Below, piece after piece: positions 44,471-52,625 of a stretch of 57,878 nt of DNA. The translations under genes were made by a program, and so were the position numbers. Source of the stretch: Prevotella sp. GTDB taxonomy: Bacteria; Bacteroidota; Bacteroidia; Bacteroidales; Bacteroidaceae. The notes under the pieces were generated by a model that ran no database searches, had not been told where the DNA came from, and saw only the letters and a program-made list of their open reading frames with translations. Where the stretch lies: contig JAIKWS010000055.1 in NCBI GenBank assembly GCA_024684515.1, positions 1 to 57,878 on the forward strand. The letters are read 5' to 3'. The stretch's first letter is position 1, and the number at the start of each line of letters is the position of its first letter.

Positions 44471-45744
44471 GCAATATCCAAACCATGAGACAGGAGATGC
44501 AGGATGTCCTCACACAGAACATCCTGCCTTTCTGGATCAACAAGATGCAGGACCATGAGCACGGTGGATTCTACGGACAGATGACCGGACACTATGAGCT
44601 CTGTCCCGAGGCTGACAAGGGTGCCATCCTCAATGCACGCATCCTATGGTCGTTCTCTGCCGCCTATCGTGTGCTTCGCAAGCCCGAATATCTCGAGGCT
44701 GCCACGCGAGCCAAGGACTATATCGTCGAGCATTTCATCGACTGGGAATATGGGGGCACCTACTGGAGCCTCGACTACCTGGGACAGCCCAAAGACACGA
44801 AGAAGCAGTTCTACGCTATTGGCTTCATGATCTACGGGCTCACGGAATATGCACGTGCCACGGCCGATCGTGAGGCCCTCGACTATGCCATCCAGCTCTA
44901 TGAGAGCATCGAGGAACATTCGTTCGACAAGCAGTATAATGGATATATCGAGGCATGTACGCGAGAGTGGGATACCATTGCCGATATGCGACTCTCTGAA
45001 CTCGATGCCAACTACCCCAAGTCGCAGAATACGCACTTGCATATCATTGAGCCATATACAAACCTCTATCGCTGCATCAAGGAGATGCAGGCAGCACAGT
45101 CGTGCAACTACGTGCCTGCTATAGGCTCGATGCTGCCCGTTGACATCAGTGTGCCCGCGCAGACCATGACCCGCATACAGGCTTCGCTACGCAACCTCAT
45201 CAATATCTTTACAGACCGCATACTCAATCCCGCTACACATCACCTCGACCTCTTCTTCGAGATGGACTGGCAGCGGGCGGCAGGACGTCTGGAGAGCTAT
45301 GGCCACGACATCGAGTGCTCGTGGCTCATGCACGAGGCAGCACTCGTGCTGGGTGACCAGGATATGCTATGCAAGGTGGAGCCCATCGTGCAGATGGTTG
45401 CCAAGGCCAGTGAGAAGGGACTGCGACCCGACGGGTCGATGATCCATGAGGCCAACCTCGACACAGGACATGTGGACGACGACCTACACTGGTGGGTACA
45501 GGCTGAGAACGTGGTGGGATGGGCTAACATCTATCAGTACTTCGGTGACGAACAGGCACTGGAAAGGGCTTTGCACGGATGGCAGTATATCAAGGACAAC
45601 CTTATCGACTACGAACACGGGGAGTGGTACTGGAGTCGCAGGGCTGATGGCACACTCAACCAAGACGACGACCATGCTGGATTCTGGAAGTGCCCCTATC
45701 ATAACAGTCGCATGTGTCTGGAAATAATCGAACGGTTTGGATAA
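44467..45744 (+). CDS. Cellobiose/mannobiose 2-epimerase (AGE family)
   Basis: Converts the reducing-end sugar of mannobiose to glucose, giving mannosyl-glucose for the GH130 phosphorylase. The 425-residue protein is an (alpha/alpha)6 barrel without a signal peptide. Visible elements include HGGFYGQM, GAILNARILWSFSAAYR, GGTYWSLD, NTHLHIIEPYTNLYR, SYGHDIECSWLMHEAA, HWWVQAENVVGW and a final WKCPYHNSRMCLEI. The conserved His residues in these motifs are the catalytic ones in characterised relatives. It is the last gene of the mannan operon and overlaps the symporter stop by 4 bases. Confidence 0.92.
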   Translation: MSNIQTMRQEMQDVLTQNILPFWINKMQDHEHGGFYGQMTGHYELCPEADKGAILNARILWSFSAAYRVLRKPEYLEAATRAKDYIVEHFIDWEYGGTYWSLDYLGQPKDTKKQFYAIGFMIYGLTEYARATADREALDYAIQLYESIEEHSFDKQYNGYIEACTREWDTIADMRLSELDANYPKSQNTHLHIIEPYTNLYRCIKEMQAAQSCNYVPAIGSMLPVDISVPAQTMTRIQASLRNLINIFTDRILNPATHHLDLFFEMDWQRAAGRLESYGHDIECSWLMHEAALVLGDQDMLCKVEPIVQMVAKASEKGLRPDGSMIHEANLDTGHVDDDLHWWVQAENVVGWANIYQYFGDEQALERALHGWQYIKDNLIDYEHGEWYWSRRADGTLNQDDDHAGFWKCPYHNSRMCLEIIERFG

Positions 45745-45778
45745 AGGACCTCAGTCCAGCCTATCGCGGAGCAAACAT

Positions 45779-45828
45779 CAACAAGCATTACATCCTCTGG
45801 GACCCCTGAGGCTGTAATGTTTGTGTTG
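45779..45828 (+). terminator. Hairpin after the mannan operon
   Basis: CAACAAGCATTACA at 45779-45792 pairs with TGTAATGTTTGTGTTG at 45813-45828, allowing G-U pairs and a small bulge. An inner CCTC...GAGG extends the stem. It lies about 35 bases after the epimerase stop. It has no T-run, so termination is likely but not certain. Confidence 0.5.
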
Positions 45829-46034
45829 GTGACTCAGGGTTCTCGGAGGCAGAATGAAAAATAAACTTTGGTGTCCGACCAGCGCCAAAGGGGATATTCA
45901 GTTACACGTTTGTAATAGAGGAAGGATCATTGAATCTCGTAACATAGAAAGGGCAATTGCAAGTTTGTAGCAGAGAAGAACAGGAAACAAAGAGTCGCCT
46001 ACGGATGGAAAATAACTCCCATCATCCTCTTTGA

Positions 46035-46089
46035 GAATTCTGCCTGAATTCGACTTGGATTCTGCCTAAATTCTCCTTGAATTGTGCCT
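46035..46089. repeat. Five 11-bp units, GAATTCTGCCT type
   Basis: Units start at 46035, 46046, 46057, 46068 and 46079. Odd units end in TGCCT and even units in CTT, so there is also a 22-bp superperiod. The AATTC core is kept in most copies. Confidence 0.8.
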
Positions 46090-46162
46090 GCAAACTCATC
46101 GAAAGGAACCATAGGTCGATGCTCTCATAGTCTTCTTTCGCTTCAGTCTCCTTTCACTCTCG

Positions 46163-46294
46163 CTCTAGCCATACTCTAGCAGGAGCCTAGAAGGAGCCTA
46201 GAAGGAGCCTAGAAGCAGCCTAGAAGGAGGCTAGAAGGAGGCTAGAAGGAGCCTAGAAGGAGGCTAGAAGGAGGCCAGAAGCAGCCTAGAAGGA
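46163..46294. repeat. Twelve 11-bp units, GCCTAGAAGGA type
   Basis: After two leading units (CTCTAGCCATA, CTCTAGCAGGA), ten units starting every 11 bases from 46185 read GCCTAGAAGGA or GGCTAGAAGGA with rare changes. The CTAGA core is shared with the array at 28619, 17 kb away. A truncated unit and a run of nine T residues follow. Confidence 0.92.
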
Positions 46295-46644
46295 GGCCAT
46301 TCTCTTTTTTTTTCTATCCTGAATAATTCATAGAGTCTTTCCGTTGACGGGATTCTTCTGTTTTTGCTCTTGTTAGTTTGATTTGATTAGCTAATGCGAG
46401 CCCACAGGTCAGAAATGGACAGATAATCAGTAATGGAAAGCACTTCCTGTTCTCTGCCTGCTGGGCTAATGAATTGGTTAGGGAAGAATCGATGATATAC
46501 ACCATTCCCACAATATGGGGCAGGCAGCGTTTGGTGCGACTTCCTGTTATTCAATTGATGGCTGTCCTTGATTGATTCTGTATTCAACAATGTCTATTTA
46601 ACGTTTTTTATCATAAGATTGTCTTGCTTTACATGTTTTTTTCA

Positions 46645-46652
46645 TAACTTTG
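46645..46652 (+). promoter_or_regulatory. Bacteroidetes -7 box (TAACTTTG) of the nrf operon
   Basis: TAACTTTG fits TAnnTTTG and lies 31 bases before ATG 46683. No FNR/CRP-type palindrome was recognised upstream. Confidence 0.6.
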
Positions 46653-46682
46653 CAAACTAGATAACGCCTTTTGCATAATACT

Positions 46683-47279
46683 ATGGTAGAGAAGATAAGA
46701 AATTTCATAAGATCCATCCCCCTGAAGCTCAAGGTGACGCTTATCGTACTGGCGGGAGTCTTCGTGGGCCTGACAGCATTGTTCATGTACCTGCTGCGGG
46801 CACATACCTATTTTATCGGTGACAATCCGGGAGCCTGCGTCAACTGCCATATCATGGCACCCTATTATGCAACATGGAGTCACTCCTCCCACAACGGCAG
46901 AGCAACTTGTAACGACTGCCACGTGCCCCATCAGAACATTATCATGAAATATGGCTTCAAGGCTTTCGATGGTCTGAAGCATACAGCATATTTCGTTACC
47001 AACTCAGAGCATCAGGCCATCAGGGCTGAGAAATTGACGGGCGAGGTGGTGATGGACAACTGCATCCGCTGTCACAGCCAGCTCAACCAGGAAGCCGTGA
47101 GCACAGGACGCATTGGATATATGGCAGCCAGGCGTGGCGAGGGCAAAGCCTGCTGGGACTGTCACCGGCAGGTGCCACACGGCAAGATGAACTCGCTCAG
47201 CTCCACACCGTGGGCAGAGACGCAGGTGCCCATCCCTGAGAGTCCGGTGCCTGACTGGCTGCAAGGACTCATCGACTAA
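46683..47279 (+). CDS. nrfH: NrfH, tetraheme quinol dehydrogenase subunit of nitrite reductase
   Basis: Passes electrons from menaquinol to NrfA. The start at 46683 gives 198 residues; a TTG at 46671 is less likely. One N-terminal membrane helix (about 17-40) anchors the protein, followed by four CxxCH heme motifs: CVNCH (52), CNDCH (76), CIRCH (127) and CWDCH (157). The length and heme count match NapC/NirT-type NrfH. It is the first gene of the operon with nrfA next, the standard pairing. The exposed C-terminus is proline-rich. Confidence 0.94.
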   Translation: MVEKIRNFIRSIPLKLKVTLIVLAGVFVGLTALFMYLLRAHTYFIGDNPGACVNCHIMAPYYATWSHSSHNGRATCNDCHVPHQNIIMKYGFKAFDGLKHTAYFVTNSEHQAIRAEKLTGEVVMDNCIRCHSQLNQEAVSTGRIGYMAARRGEGKACWDCHRQVPHGKMNSLSSTPWAETQVPIPESPVPDWLQGLID

Positions 47280-47367
47280 ATGTCCACCTGCTATCATCTG
47301 ACTCTTATCGACAAAGGTTCATCAACTATTTTCTGACAGCAAACAAAAATCATAAAACGAATAGCAT

Positions 47368-48900
47368 ATGGCAAAGAAACTGAAATCATGGCAAGGATGG
47401 CTGCTCTTTGGCGGCACGATGGTTGTTGTGTTTGTGCTGGGACTGCTAGTATCGTCGCTCATGCAGCGAAGAGCCGAGGTGGCCAGCGTGTTCAACAACA
47501 AGCGGACGGTATTTGAGGACAGTATCGTAGCACAGAACGAGAAGTTCAAGCAGGACTATCCACGTGAGTACGAGACATGGGCAATGACCGAGGACACCAC
47601 TTTCCACTCGATGTACAACGGATCGCAAGAGACCGATGAGCTGGCTGACAGGCCCGAGATGGTCATCCTCTGGGCTGGCTATGCCTTCTCACGCAACTAT
47701 AACACGCCACGCGGGCACAGACATTGTATCGAGGACCTGCGCAAGATCCTGCGTACAGGAACACCTGGCGTGGATGGCGATGGCGACATGCAGCCCGCTA
47801 CCTGCTGGACATGTAAGGGACCTGACGTGCCACGCATGATGCGAGAGATGAGCGAGAAGAAGAGTGTCTTCGACCCTGCCAACTACTACGCAGGCAAGTG
47901 GAGCGACCTGGGCAGTGAAGTGGTGAACTCGGTGGGATGTAGCGACTGTCATGATGCGCGTACCATGGAGCTGCGACCAGCACGTCCTGCTCTCTACGAA
48001 GCATGGCAGCGTGCCGGCAAGGACGTCACCAAGGCCAGCCATCAGGAGATGCGCTCCTTGGTGTGCGCACAGTGCCACACGGAGTACTATTTCATCAAAC
48101 CTGACGACCCCAACAATCCTGGCAAGGCCAACTACCTTATGTTCCCACAGGACAAAGGCTTGACCTGTGAGGATGCCGAGGAATATTACGACAGCATAGG
48201 ATTCTACGACTATATTCATCCACTGTCGAAGACTCCCATACTCAAGGCGCAGCATCCTGGCTACGAGATGGCTCTGCAGGGCATTCATGCCCAGCGTGGC
48301 GTGTCGTGTGCCGACTGTCACATGCCATACAAGCAGGAGGGAGGCGTGAAGTTTACCGACCACCGCGTCACCTCGCCACTGGCAAATATCGATCGCACAT
48401 GCCAGACTTGCCATCGTGAAGACGCTGAGGTGCTCAGACAGAATGTCTACGACCGCCAGAAGAAGACTCGCGACAGTCGTACTAAGCTCGAGAAGCAGCT
48501 GGCCGCAGCCCACATCGAGGCTAAGTTCGCATGGGAGCATGGAGCATCAGAAGCAGAGATGAAGCCCGCACTCGACCTCATAAGGGGAAGCCAGTGGAGG
48601 TGGGACTATGCGTTCGCATCCCACGGAGCATCGTTCCATGCACCACAGGAAGTGCAACGACTATTCAGCGACGGACTGGTACAGGCTCAGGAGGCACGAC
48701 GACTCATCTCGAAGGTACTGGCACAGCATGGCTACACACAGGAAGTGCCCATGCCCGACATCTCGACCAAGGAGAAGGCACAGGAGTATATAGGACTCGA
48801 TATGCCCGCACTGAAACAGAAGAAGCAACGATTCATGCAGGAGGTAGTTCCCAAGTGGCTCGACGATGCAAAGAAAAACGGAACACTTATACAAATCTAA
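47368..48900 (+). CDS. nrfA: NrfA, pentaheme cytochrome c nitrite reductase (ammonia-forming)
   Basis: Catalyses six-electron reduction of nitrite to ammonium outside the inner membrane. The 510-residue protein has an uncleaved-looking N-terminal hydrophobic segment and the diagnostic active-site heme motif CWTCK (Cys146). Four CxxCH motifs follow: CSDCH (191), CAQCH (233), CADCH (314) and CQTCH (345). The active-site Arg/Tyr/His region is expected around QCHTEYYF and GIHAQRGVSCADCH. The length is normal and all five hemes are present. It starts 88 bases after nrfH and abuts the porin gene. Confidence 0.96.
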   Translation: MAKKLKSWQGWLLFGGTMVVVFVLGLLVSSLMQRRAEVASVFNNKRTVFEDSIVAQNEKFKQDYPREYETWAMTEDTTFHSMYNGSQETDELADRPEMVILWAGYAFSRNYNTPRGHRHCIEDLRKILRTGTPGVDGDGDMQPATCWTCKGPDVPRMMREMSEKKSVFDPANYYAGKWSDLGSEVVNSVGCSDCHDARTMELRPARPALYEAWQRAGKDVTKASHQEMRSLVCAQCHTEYYFIKPDDPNNPGKANYLMFPQDKGLTCEDAEEYYDSIGFYDYIHPLSKTPILKAQHPGYEMALQGIHAQRGVSCADCHMPYKQEGGVKFTDHRVTSPLANIDRTCQTCHREDAEVLRQNVYDRQKKTRDSRTKLEKQLAAAHIEAKFAWEHGASEAEMKPALDLIRGSQWRWDYAFASHGASFHAPQEVQRLFSDGLVQAQEARRLISKVLAQHGYTQEVPMPDISTKEKAQEYIGLDMPALKQKKQRFMQEVVPKWLDDAKKNGTLIQI

Positions 48901-50145
48901 ATGATGACAATAAAAAAACAACTGCTAACGGTAGCCTTCCTGGTGATGGCTACCGCTATCTATGCTCAGGAGAACGTATTCACAGTAGACGCTCAGCTAC
49001 GTACTCGAGGAGAGCATAACCACGGAGCTATCACACCCATCGACGACAATGAGCAGTCGGCAAACTTCATCAACGAGAGGGCTAGGCTGTCACTGGGATG
49101 GAAAAGGCAAAACATCGAAGTGAAGGCTTCGGTACAGCACACGGGGGTGTGGGGACAGGACGACATCAAACAGCCCAACGGCAGAGCGACCATGAACGAG
49201 GCATGGGCAAAGATCAGTACGGATAACGGCCTCTTTGCCAAGATAGGACGACAGCAGCTGGCCTATGACGATGAGCGAATACTCGGAGGACTGGACTGGA
49301 ATGTCAACGGCAACTGGCACGATGCCCTGAAACTGGGATATGACAGCCCGCAGAACAAGCTACATCTCATCATGGCCATCAACCAGACGGAAGAGAACAA
49401 CCGTGGCGACTATTATGGTGGACCCATGCCCTACAAAGGGATGATCACAGCATGGTATCACTATCAGTCGGACATCATGCCTCTGGGTATCTCGCTCATG
49501 GCTATGAACCTTGGACTGGAAGTCGGTGTGGAGGGACATGGACGTACCAACCACATGCAGACGATGGGAACGGACATCAGCTTCAAACCTGCTGACTGGA
49601 ACATACACGGAGCATTCTACTACCAACGGGGGTCGGACCTCTATTCGCGAAAGATTAACGCCTGGATGGCATCGGCTAAGGTCGAGTATGCCATAGATCC
49701 CTGCCTGAAGGTAAATGTGGGATACGACCACCTGAGCGGAGGCACAAACAGCATGTCAGAGAACAGGGCCTTCAATGCTCTGTATGGCACGCACCATAAG
49801 TTCTATGGCGCTATGGACTACTTCCCAGGGTCGCTATCCTATGGTCTCCACGATCTGCAGGCAGGAGTGTCATGCCAGCCACTGCAGTGGCTTAGTGCCA
49901 AACTTGACTACCACTATTTCGCCACTGTCGAAAAAGCTGGAGCACACGACAATCCACTGGGACACGAACTGGACTTGCAGCTGACGGCAAACGCTATGAA
50001 GGACGTGACGCTGACTGCCGGATTCTCAACCATGTTAGGCACCGAGACCTTCACGGCCATCAAGGGAGGAAACCATGAGAAGTTCCAGGACTGGATATGG
50101 CTGCAACTGAATATCAACCCACGAGTGCTCATTGCCAAATGGTAG
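48901..50145 (+). CDS. Alginate-export-like outer-membrane porin in the nrf operon
   Basis: A 414-residue beta-barrel protein with a signal peptide (cut near IYAQ). The barrel starts FTVDAQLRTRGEHNHG and continues with alternating amphipathic strands containing ARLSLGWKRQNIEVKASVQHTGVWG, WAKISTDNGLFAKIGRQQLAYDDERILGG and a C-terminal strand pair. This is the pattern of the Alginate_exp family, which includes many uncharacterised Bacteroidetes porins. It starts immediately after the nrfA stop. Placement between nrfA and the cytochrome-maturation genes suggests a channel for nitrite, nitrate or ammonium across the outer membrane, not alginate (inference). Confidence 0.75.
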   Translation: MMTIKKQLLTVAFLVMATAIYAQENVFTVDAQLRTRGEHNHGAITPIDDNEQSANFINERARLSLGWKRQNIEVKASVQHTGVWGQDDIKQPNGRATMNEAWAKISTDNGLFAKIGRQQLAYDDERILGGLDWNVNGNWHDALKLGYDSPQNKLHLIMAINQTEENNRGDYYGGPMPYKGMITAWYHYQSDIMPLGISLMAMNLGLEVGVEGHGRTNHMQTMGTDISFKPADWNIHGAFYYQRGSDLYSRKINAWMASAKVEYAIDPCLKVNVGYDHLSGGTNSMSENRAFNALYGTHHKFYGAMDYFPGSLSYGLHDLQAGVSCQPLQWLSAKLDYHYFATVEKAGAHDNPLGHELDLQLTANAMKDVTLTAGFSTMLGTETFTAIKGGNHEKFQDWIWLQLNINPRVLIAKW

Positions 50146-50204
50146 ACATGCTACCGTTGTCATTATGCGAAAGAATGAGTGCAAATGCTAGAGGTGAGTA
50201 GAAC

Positions 50205-51197
50205 ATGATCTGGAAAAAAACCTGGAAACTAACCGAAGGCTTCCTTATCGGTGCGGGACTCATCGCCGTGGGACTGATGCTCCATCTGACCGTCGGACCC
50301 GTCGACTGGTCTCTGTTTGCATGGCCTGTCAACATCATCTCACTAACCATACTGCTGGCTGTCGTTGCTGTCAGCCATCCACTGCGGAAGCACCTCTACC
50401 TGTGCCAGTTCCTGACCACCTATGCAGCAGCAGTACCGGCACTGGCCTATGGAGCAGCACTGACCGTGCTCATGGGACTCACACGGCAGGAGACTAACGG
50501 CACGTGGCTCAATGATATGCTCTCCTTCTGGCCTTTCGTACTCATCTATGCCTACATCGTGCTCATACTGGGAATGGTCACCGTCAAGCGGCTGTTCCAC
50601 CTCACCACCATGATGCGCGACATACCATTCCTACTCAACCACGTCGGGCTATTCATGGCACTCACCACAGGCACACTTGGCAATGCTGATATGCAACAGC
50701 TGCAGATGTGGACAACCAACAATCCAGAGATGGCCAATATGTTCTCCGACAGCGAGGTCTTCCATCAGTACGAACGGTTCGCCATGGACGAGAAAGGTCG
50801 GAAGGTGGAACTGCCACTGGCCATCGAGCTGAAGCGGTTCATCATGGAGATGTACGAGGACGGCATCACCCCCAAGCGCTATGCCTCGGAAATCGTCATC
50901 TACTCGAAAGAGAGCCTGCACCAGTATGCTGCAACCATCGATGTGAACAAACCCGTGGAGATCGACGGATGGAAGATCTATCAGAAAGACTATAGACTGA
51001 CTGATGCCGGCGATGCCTGTCAGATCAGCATTCTCGAGCTGGTCAGCGATCCATGGCTGCCATGGGTCTATACCGGCATATACATGATGCTTGCAGGAGC
51101 CATACTGCTGCTGTTGCAAGGAGGAAAGCGTACGGGAAGAAATAAAACAGCAGCTTTTGTTGAACCAGAAACCACAGAACCACATGAACTGGGATAG
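50205..51197 (+). CDS. ResB/CcsB-like cytochrome c biogenesis protein
   Basis: System II cytochrome c maturation component that helps deliver heme to apocytochromes. The 330-residue protein has about four N-terminal hydrophobic segments (residues 12-145), a large extracytoplasmic region with GRKVELPLAIELKRFIMEMYEDG and SEIVIYSKESLHQYAATIDVNKP, and a last membrane helix (about 283-303). This matches the short Bacteroidetes ResB-like form. It overlaps ccsA by 14 bases and sits behind the pentaheme reductase, whose hemes this system would attach. Confidence 0.82.
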   Translation: MIWKKTWKLTEGFLIGAGLIAVGLMLHLTVGPVDWSLFAWPVNIISLTILLAVVAVSHPLRKHLYLCQFLTTYAAAVPALAYGAALTVLMGLTRQETNGTWLNDMLSFWPFVLIYAYIVLILGMVTVKRLFHLTTMMRDIPFLLNHVGLFMALTTGTLGNADMQQLQMWTTNNPEMANMFSDSEVFHQYERFAMDEKGRKVELPLAIELKRFIMEMYEDGITPKRYASEIVIYSKESLHQYAATIDVNKPVEIDGWKIYQKDYRLTDAGDACQISILELVSDPWLPWVYTGIYMMLAGAILLLLQGGKRTGRNKTAAFVEPETTEPHELG

Positions 51198-51960
51198 CTT
51201 CATCTATTTCGCCATCGTTGCCGTACTACTATGGGCAGCAGGAGCCTTCTTCGCATGGCGCAGCAGGAGCAAGACGGCCATCATCCTAACCGTAGTGGGT
51301 ATTTTCGTCTTCTTCACCTATATACTTTCCATGTGGGTCACACTAGAGAGACCCCCCATGCGGACCATTGGCGAGACACGTCTGTGGTACTCGCTGTTCC
51401 TGCCATTGGCGGGGCTCTTCGTCTACTCACGATGGCGATACAAGTGGATACTCACGTTCAGCACCATCATGGCCATCGTCTTCATATGCGTGAATCTCTT
51501 CAAACCCGAGATACACACCAAGATGCTGATGCCAGCACTGCAGAGTGCATGGTTTGCACCACATGTCATCGTGTATATGTTTGCATATGCCATGCTGGGA
51601 GCATCGTTCCTCATGGCCCTCTGGCTGATGTTCAAGGGTGTCAGCGACTCTGCACTCGAGGCCACCGACAACCTAGTCTACGTGGGACTGGCGTTTATGA
51701 CCTTTGGCATGCTCTTCGGTGCCTTATGGGCTAAAGAGGCATGGGGACACTATTGGTCATGGGACCCCAAGGAAACATGGGCAGCGGCCACATGGCTGGG
51801 ATATCTCGTCTACATCCACTATCGTCGCTATCCCCATCATCGTCCTAAGACAGCCCTATGGATGCTCATCGTATGCTTCTTCCTGCTGCAGATGTGCTGG
51901 TGGGGCATCAACTACCTGCCTGCCGCACAGGGCACCAGCGTCCATACGTATGGGTCATAG
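51184..51960 (+). CDS. ccsA: CcsA/CcmC-family heme-handling protein for cytochrome c biogenesis
   Basis: The membrane partner of the ResB-like protein. The start at 51184 gives 258 residues and about eight transmembrane helices; the earlier frame start at 51091 is soluble-looking and lies inside the preceding gene. The tryptophan-rich heme-binding WWD motif is clear near 187-200: WGHYWSWDPKETWAA. Candidate external heme ligands are His in HVIVYMF and in the last loop, NYLPAAQGTSVHTYGS. It ends the nrf operon; the next gene converges on it only 6 bases away. Confidence 0.9.
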   Translation: MNWDSFIYFAIVAVLLWAAGAFFAWRSRSKTAIILTVVGIFVFFTYILSMWVTLERPPMRTIGETRLWYSLFLPLAGLFVYSRWRYKWILTFSTIMAIVFICVNLFKPEIHTKMLMPALQSAWFAPHVIVYMFAYAMLGASFLMALWLMFKGVSDSALEATDNLVYVGLAFMTFGMLFGALWAKEAWGHYWSWDPKETWAAATWLGYLVYIHYRRYPHHRPKTALWMLIVCFFLLQMCWWGINYLPAAQGTSVHTYGS

Positions 51961-51966
51961 CACGGC

Positions 51967-52611
51967 TTACAGTCTTGTCAGCATATCCCATACGGCAATG
52001 ATATGGCAGATGCTGCCTGCCAGTACGAAGAAATGGAATACGGAGTGCATATACCTTCGCTTGTTGAGCGAGTAGAACAGTGCTCCTGTGATGTAGCATA
52101 CCCCCTCGGCAATGATCCATGCTACTGCCGCTGTGCTCACCGTACGCATGAGTGGACGGAAGGCCACGAGCACGGAGAGTCCCATGAGTACGAAGCATAT
52201 GGTCTCTCCATGTGAGTGGTCTTTCAGTTTGATGAAGCTGGCGATGGTACCGCAGATGGCGCATATCCATACGAATACGAAGAGTCCCCATCCCCATAGT
52301 CCCTCCTGTCGCATGGCAACCAGGGTGATAGGCGAGTAGCTTCCTGCTATATGCCAGTAGATGGCAGCATGGTCCCAGTGCCGTAGTCTCTCTTTCCATC
52401 TCGATGCTGATGGCAGTGCGTGATAGGCCGTTGAGGCGATATAGCTGGCCAGCATGCCAAAGAGATAGAGTGCCACTCCCACGTCAGCCCATGCTCCATG
52501 TGGTGTGGCGATGGCGATGAGAATACCCCCCAGCACGGCTCCAATCAGTATTCCTGCTGCATGCGACCATGCATTCCACAGTTCCTCGCTTCTGGTGTAT
52601 CGAATGGGCAT
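51967..52611 (-). CDS. Hemolysin III / PAQR-family membrane protein
   Basis: A 214-residue integral membrane protein with seven hydrophobic segments. The family motifs are present: EELWNAWSHAAGI at the start, STAYHALP with the conserved Ser/His pair, LRHWDHAAIYWHIAGSYSP with Asp/His, and a final HSVFHFFVLAGSICH. In PAQR proteins these Ser, His and Asp residues form a zinc site linked to hydrolase activity. The name hemolysin III is historical; its role in Bacteroidetes is unclear. It is the last gene of the minus-strand group, 14 bases after the WG-repeat gene. Confidence 0.88.
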   Translation of the reverse strand: MPIRYTRSEELWNAWSHAAGILIGAVLGGILIAIATPHGAWADVGVALYLFGMLASYIASTAYHALPSASRWKERLRHWDHAAIYWHIAGSYSPITLVAMRQEGLWGWGLFVFVWICAICGTIASFIKLKDHSHGETICFVLMGLSVLVAFRPLMRTVSTAAVAWIIAEGVCYITGALFYSLNKRRYMHSVFHFFVLAGSICHIIAVWDMLTRL

Positions 52612-52625
52612 AGTTGTTGTCTGGC

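Larger units (their letters stand above)
45745..46682. other. Gene-free intergenic region between mannan and nrf operons
   Basis: Holds the hairpin at 45779-45828, the 11-bp array at 46035-46089, the long 11-bp array at 46163-46294 followed by a T-rich tract, and the nrf promoter at 46645-46652. Minus-strand ORFs at 46314-46590 lack protein-like features, and no plausible gene was seen. Confidence 0.75.

Noticed and set aside
28619..46294. CRISPR interpretation of the short repeat arrays
   Set aside because: No conserved repeat separated by unique spacers of constant length, no cas genes.
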